Origin: a virus
Virus record (IMG/VR): IMGVR_UViG_3300029267_001278
Coordinates: 1-23,278 of that record
Reading direction: 5' to 3' (one strand)
Length of the DNA stretch: 23,278 nt
Shown here: one piece after another, positions 20,657 through 23,278 of the stretch
Numbering within the stretch: the stretch's first letter is position 1
Layout of the letters: the number at the start of each line of letters is the position of its first letter
The notes under the pieces: generated by a model
Databases searched by the model: none
Told to the model about the DNA's origin: nothing
Seen by the model: only the letters and a program-made list of their open reading frames with translations
Program-made: the position numbers and the translations under genes

Positions 20657-20866
20657 ACATCCTTTCCAATGCGTACAACTGCGACTGGGACGAAGTGACC
20701 CGGTGGAATATCTACAAACTACACAATAGACTCTCTTTTTACAACAAAAAAATCGAAGAAGAAAATCGAAGAAGAAAGAGTAAACGCGCGTAGAGAATAT
20801 ATCTTGTACGGTTAGGCGCGCATAAAGAAACGTGAAAAAAACGAGACGAACCGACTCTTTACAACG
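20657..20866 (+). other. Gap holding the -1 frame extension of the chaperone
   Basis: In the frame one base earlier than the chaperone, 20657-20793 is open and encodes a helical, positively charged end (NKKIEEENRRRKSKRA) built partly from a short repeated ATCGAAGAAGAAA unit. The remaining 73 bases are A-rich leader to the next ATG. I see no terminator. Confidence 0.55.
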
Positions 20867-21412
20867 ATGGCACAACTTGACCTCACCGGGATAGGCCGAT
20901 CGGCTGACTTGTTTCAAACCGGACCGACCAGTTCGCTGTCTCGGTTCCTGATGAACTGGGCCGAGGAAATGGCGTACCGATTGAGGGAGGCCGCACCGAA
21001 GGCAACAGGTGGGTTAGGACAGTCTATCGCGCCGAACGCTGAGTCGGAGGACAAGGCTGTGGCGGTTCAGATCGAGATGGATGAGTACTGGGACTTTGTG
21101 AACGAAGGTGTCGATGGCACGCAACGGTCGTTTGGTTCGCCATACAAGTTCACGCAAAGCACGAAGGTGGCCGGAATATTTCACGGGTTGCGCGAATCAA
21201 TGTGGCCCGCGACGAAATCGCTTCACCCCCAACCGGATCAGACCATAGACGAAATGACTTGGGCCATTGCCCATGGGGTAAAGAAGGGCGGTATTGAGCC
21301 GACCTACTTTTTTGAAAACATAATGACCGACGAAGTGATCGATCAACTGCAAAGACAACTGTTGGATGAGTTCGGTCGGGCCTTATTGGAAAAGACATTT
21401 GATAACCTGTAA
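20867..21412 (+). CDS. HK97 gp10-like head-tail/tail protein
   Basis: 181 residues. LSRFLMNWAEEMAYRLREAAPKATGGLGQSI at about 26-55 is followed by a segment with MDEYWDFVNEGVDGTQRS and SPYKF. A long middle (PATKSLHPQPDQTIDEMTWAIAHGVKKGGIEPTYFFENIMTDEVIDQL) ends the protein. Helical start with ATGxLxxSI, then the YxxFVNxGVxG turn and the GIxPTxF segment near the C-terminus, is the signature of gp10-like or neck proteins in Bacteroidota phages. It likely sits at the head-tail joint or tail terminator. The start ATG at 20867 is preceded by an A-rich leader without a clear Shine-Dalgarno. Followed after 9 bases by the next structural gene. Confidence 0.6.
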   Translation: MAQLDLTGIGRSADLFQTGPTSSLSRFLMNWAEEMAYRLREAAPKATGGLGQSIAPNAESEDKAVAVQIEMDEYWDFVNEGVDGTQRSFGSPYKFTQSTKVAGIFHGLRESMWPATKSLHPQPDQTIDEMTWAIAHGVKKGGIEPTYFFENIMTDEVIDQLQRQLLDEFGRALLEKTFDNL

Positions 21413-21421
21413 CACCAAACC

Positions 21422-23278
21422 ATGCCACTCGTAATAACACCACCGAGCGAAACGCCAACACCGAGCGACAACCGAATTGTGTTTTCCCTGGCCGGTGATG
21501 TCGGCGTAGGCCAAACGCTCGACCCGCAGGAAAACAACTTCGTCGGGCTGATGCTTGAAAACGTGTCGGGCGATTACACCGACGGCGTGTGGAACGTGGT
21601 CGATCCGTTACCGGAAGGACCGGTCAAGTACATCAAGTTGCCCAACGTCGGAACGGAACTAATCATTGACCTTTACAACGCGGCGGGAGTTCCGGTGCCA
21701 GACGACCTGCCGGACGACCTCGATCGATACACGCCGAACAATTTGACGTTGACATTTGTGAGCGGCACGACCGCAACGCTTGAAGGCGAATTTGTAAGCG
21801 TGGACAACTCGGATTATGTTTGGACGGTTGACATCGAATTTGATTCTCCCGTCAACTGGGCGACTTGGTCTGGGGGCGGCGGAACGTATTGCGAGCCGGT
21901 CGAGGACTTCCCGTTGAACCGGATCGTGTTTAACGATGGGCAGGCGGCGACGGAAGAAACGATAGAGAGTTTCATCGGCGAAACCCCGACCGACTTCACC
22001 AGCGACGGCACGACAGTAACCTTTTCGAACGACGCTTGGGATGTAGGTCCATTGGATGCGGGTGAAACTGTTGCGATGCAGAGCAACGCGGTCGAAATGT
22101 ATTTGCGGTGCAATAACGTACCATCAACTCGCACTTTCAGCGGCTACACAAACCTGCAAAAGATACATTTCCTGAACGTCGATTTTTTTAGCTACTCCGG
22201 CACCGCACTATTTAACGACAACCCGGCGCTCACAGAAGTGTACTGGTCTGGAGATGGAATGGACATTGCCAACCTGTTCGGCACGTCCGGCGGGGGCGGC
22301 CTCGACGCGGTTCGCACCGTGTTCATCCCCAACGCTGGGAGTATTGCCGGAGCAGATACAGGGTGGTTGGGCGACGTACCAAAAGCGACGCTCACAATTT
22401 ACGCGCCGACCTCGCTCGAAACGAACAACGGCGGTGGCGTACAAGCAGAATTGGCAGCCGTAACCGCTGCGGGCGGAACGGTTGAATACACGGATTGCTT
22501 CATCGACCCGAACAAGACTACAAGCGACGGTGAAATCTTCACAACCCTTTGGGAGGTCAACTCGGCCAATTCTTCCCTGACTGGCAAAACCGGGTCGCCG
22601 CTGGAGGGCATCACGCTGACCGTAGACGGCCCACTCGGAACGCAAGCGTCGATGGCAACCGAAACGGCGAATGCCGCTATGGTGTTGGACGGCACGAACG
22701 TGTCGCCCGCGAAAGACACGGTCGCAATGAACTTCACCATTACGGGCGCGACGACCGGTTCGATTTTCTTTGGCTTGAACTCGTATAGCTACGAGGTCGG
22801 CGTTTATATCAACGACACGCTGCACAGCGTGGTGAACTTTGACGTGAGCCGCATCACTCGGTCTGTGATAGGCCGGCCACTCATCACAACGGGCGGTGTC
22901 GCATCAACCAAAGCATACGGCACGGTACACTTGGTTGTTCAGGTGCGCGCAGGTTCGACTCTGCTCGACGAGACGTACACTTCGGATAAAATCGTATTTT
23001 GGAAAGCGCGACTCGACGAGGTAGACTTCAACAACTGGGACGCTTCGGATTGGACACCAGGTCCGGGTAGTGCGGGCAAATTCCTGACGAACTACCCGGA
23101 AGGCCAACAGCGGTTGATACAGCGCGGTGCAAACTTCTACCTCACCACGTTCTACCCCGGATTGCCCGTGGACATCGACGACGATCTACGCATACGGCGA
23201 CGCGGTTACACGAGCGACGGGGGCAGTTTGGTGCAGACTACGCAAATTGGAACGTCTTCGGTTTACAGCGACGGACTT
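21422..23278 (+). CDS. Large phage structural (tail) protein, 3' partial
   Basis: Open from the ATG at 21422 to the end of the window: at least 619 residues, with no stop seen. It opens MPLVITPPSETPTPSDNRIVF, followed by Gly/Asp/Thr-rich beta-sandwich-like regions. A stretch around bases 22130-22270 (GYTNLQKIHFLNVDFF, then ALTEVYWSGDG) resembles BspA-type leucine-rich repeats seen in surface and tail proteins. Later repeats (PLEGITLTVDGPLG and a VHLVVQVRAGS strand) look like further Ig-like domains. It is probably a secreted-like tail or decoration protein involved in host contact; enzymatic features are not visible. The minus-strand frames opposite are shadows. Confident it is coding, unsure of exact function. 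Confidence 0.7.
   Translation, partial: MPLVITPPSETPTPSDNRIVFSLAGDVGVGQTLDPQENNFVGLMLENVSGDYTDGVWNVVDPLPEGPVKYIKLPNVGTELIIDLYNAAGVPVPDDLPDDLDRYTPNNLTLTFVSGTTATLEGEFVSVDNSDYVWTVDIEFDSPVNWATWSGGGGTYCEPVEDFPLNRIVFNDGQAATEETIESFIGETPTDFTSDGTTVTFSNDAWDVGPLDAGETVAMQSNAVEMYLRCNNVPSTRTFSGYTNLQKIHFLNVDFFSYSGTALFNDNPALTEVYWSGDGMDIANLFGTSGGGGLDAVRTVFIPNAGSIAGADTGWLGDVPKATLTIYAPTSLETNNGGGVQAELAAVTAAGGTVEYTDCFIDPNKTTSDGEIFTTLWEVNSANSSLTGKTGSPLEGITLTVDGPLGTQASMATETANAAMVLDGTNVSPAKDTVAMNFTITGATTGSIFFGLNSYSYEVGVYINDTLHSVVNFDVSRITRSVIGRPLITTGGVASTKAYGTVHLVVQVRAGSTLLDETYTSDKIVFWKARLDEVDFNNWDASDWTPGPGSAGKFLTNYPEGQQRLIQRGANFYLTTFYPGLPVDIDDDLRIRRRGYTSDGGSLVQTTQIGTSSVYSDGL

Noticed and set aside
22208-22825. 205-aa minus-strand ORF opposite the right-end structural gene
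   Set aside because: Arises from codon bias of the plus-strand gene, which is open for more than 1.8 kb.
1-23278. tRNA genes, integrase, reverse transcriptase or toxin-antitoxin pair
   Set aside because: None recognised on either strand; the accessory content is the methyltransferase, protease and glycosyltransferases.

Overview
The window is a piece of a tailed double-stranded DNA phage (or prophage) genome, most likely infecting a member of the Bacteroidota. The host assignment is an inference from four things. Promoter-like TTTG-N19-TAnnTTTG elements occur at gene starts. The primase N-terminus is VirE/BT4734-like and fused to an SF3-type helicase. A DUF3127-type OB-fold protein and an M43 (cytophagalysin-like) metalloprotease are present. 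Ribosome binding sites are weak and genes are packed with 1-4 base ATGA/TAATG overlaps. Both window ends cut through genes, and no integrase, portal, major capsid or tape-measure gene is visible.

Layout. (1) 1-6478, plus strand: a host-interaction block with a truncated tail-fibre-like protein, a right-handed beta-helix protein, an M43 metalloprotease whose C-terminal half lies in the -1 frame, a small membrane/coiled-coil protein and a two-domain GT2 glycosyltransferase. A sialyltransferase-like gene (6438-6917) converges on it from the minus strand. (2) 6918-7625: a 0.7 kb non-coding region with iteron-like GAAGYGTTGCG repeats, a 20-bp tandem duplication and interleaved inverted repeats; it is the best origin/regulatory candidate. 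(3) 7626-10969: primase-helicase, a 35-codon ORF inside a GC-rich inverted repeat, a hypothetical protein and a u-spanin. (4) 10971-11739: an AT-richer insert with a 46-aa ORF and an MT-A70 adenine methyltransferase, bounded by sequences that would rebuild an attC-like imperfect palindrome if the insert were circularised. (5) 11783-16836: a broken SF2 helicase, VRR-NUC nuclease, small proteins, YqaJ exonuclease with its partner, a DnaA-domain-IV-like protein, DUF3127 protein and sigma-like factor. (6) 16833-19302: membrane protein, HeH-domain protein, then small and large terminase. (7) 19303-23278: small proteins, a tail-assembly-chaperone-like gene with a -1 frame extension, a gp10-like protein and a large structural protein running off the end.

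Working together: the primase-helicase, DnaA-like protein, OB-fold protein, YqaJ exonuclease, VRR-NUC and SF2 helicase make a replication/recombination module. The sigma-like protein may switch transcription. Terminase starts packaging. The structural genes at the two window edges, with the protease and glycosyltransferases, face the host surface. Three apparent -1 frame breaks lie at or near homopolymers (G4 at 4016, C5 at 12741, T9 at 20533). They could be programmed shifts, real mutations or assembly errors, so raw reads should be checked before protein lengths there are trusted.
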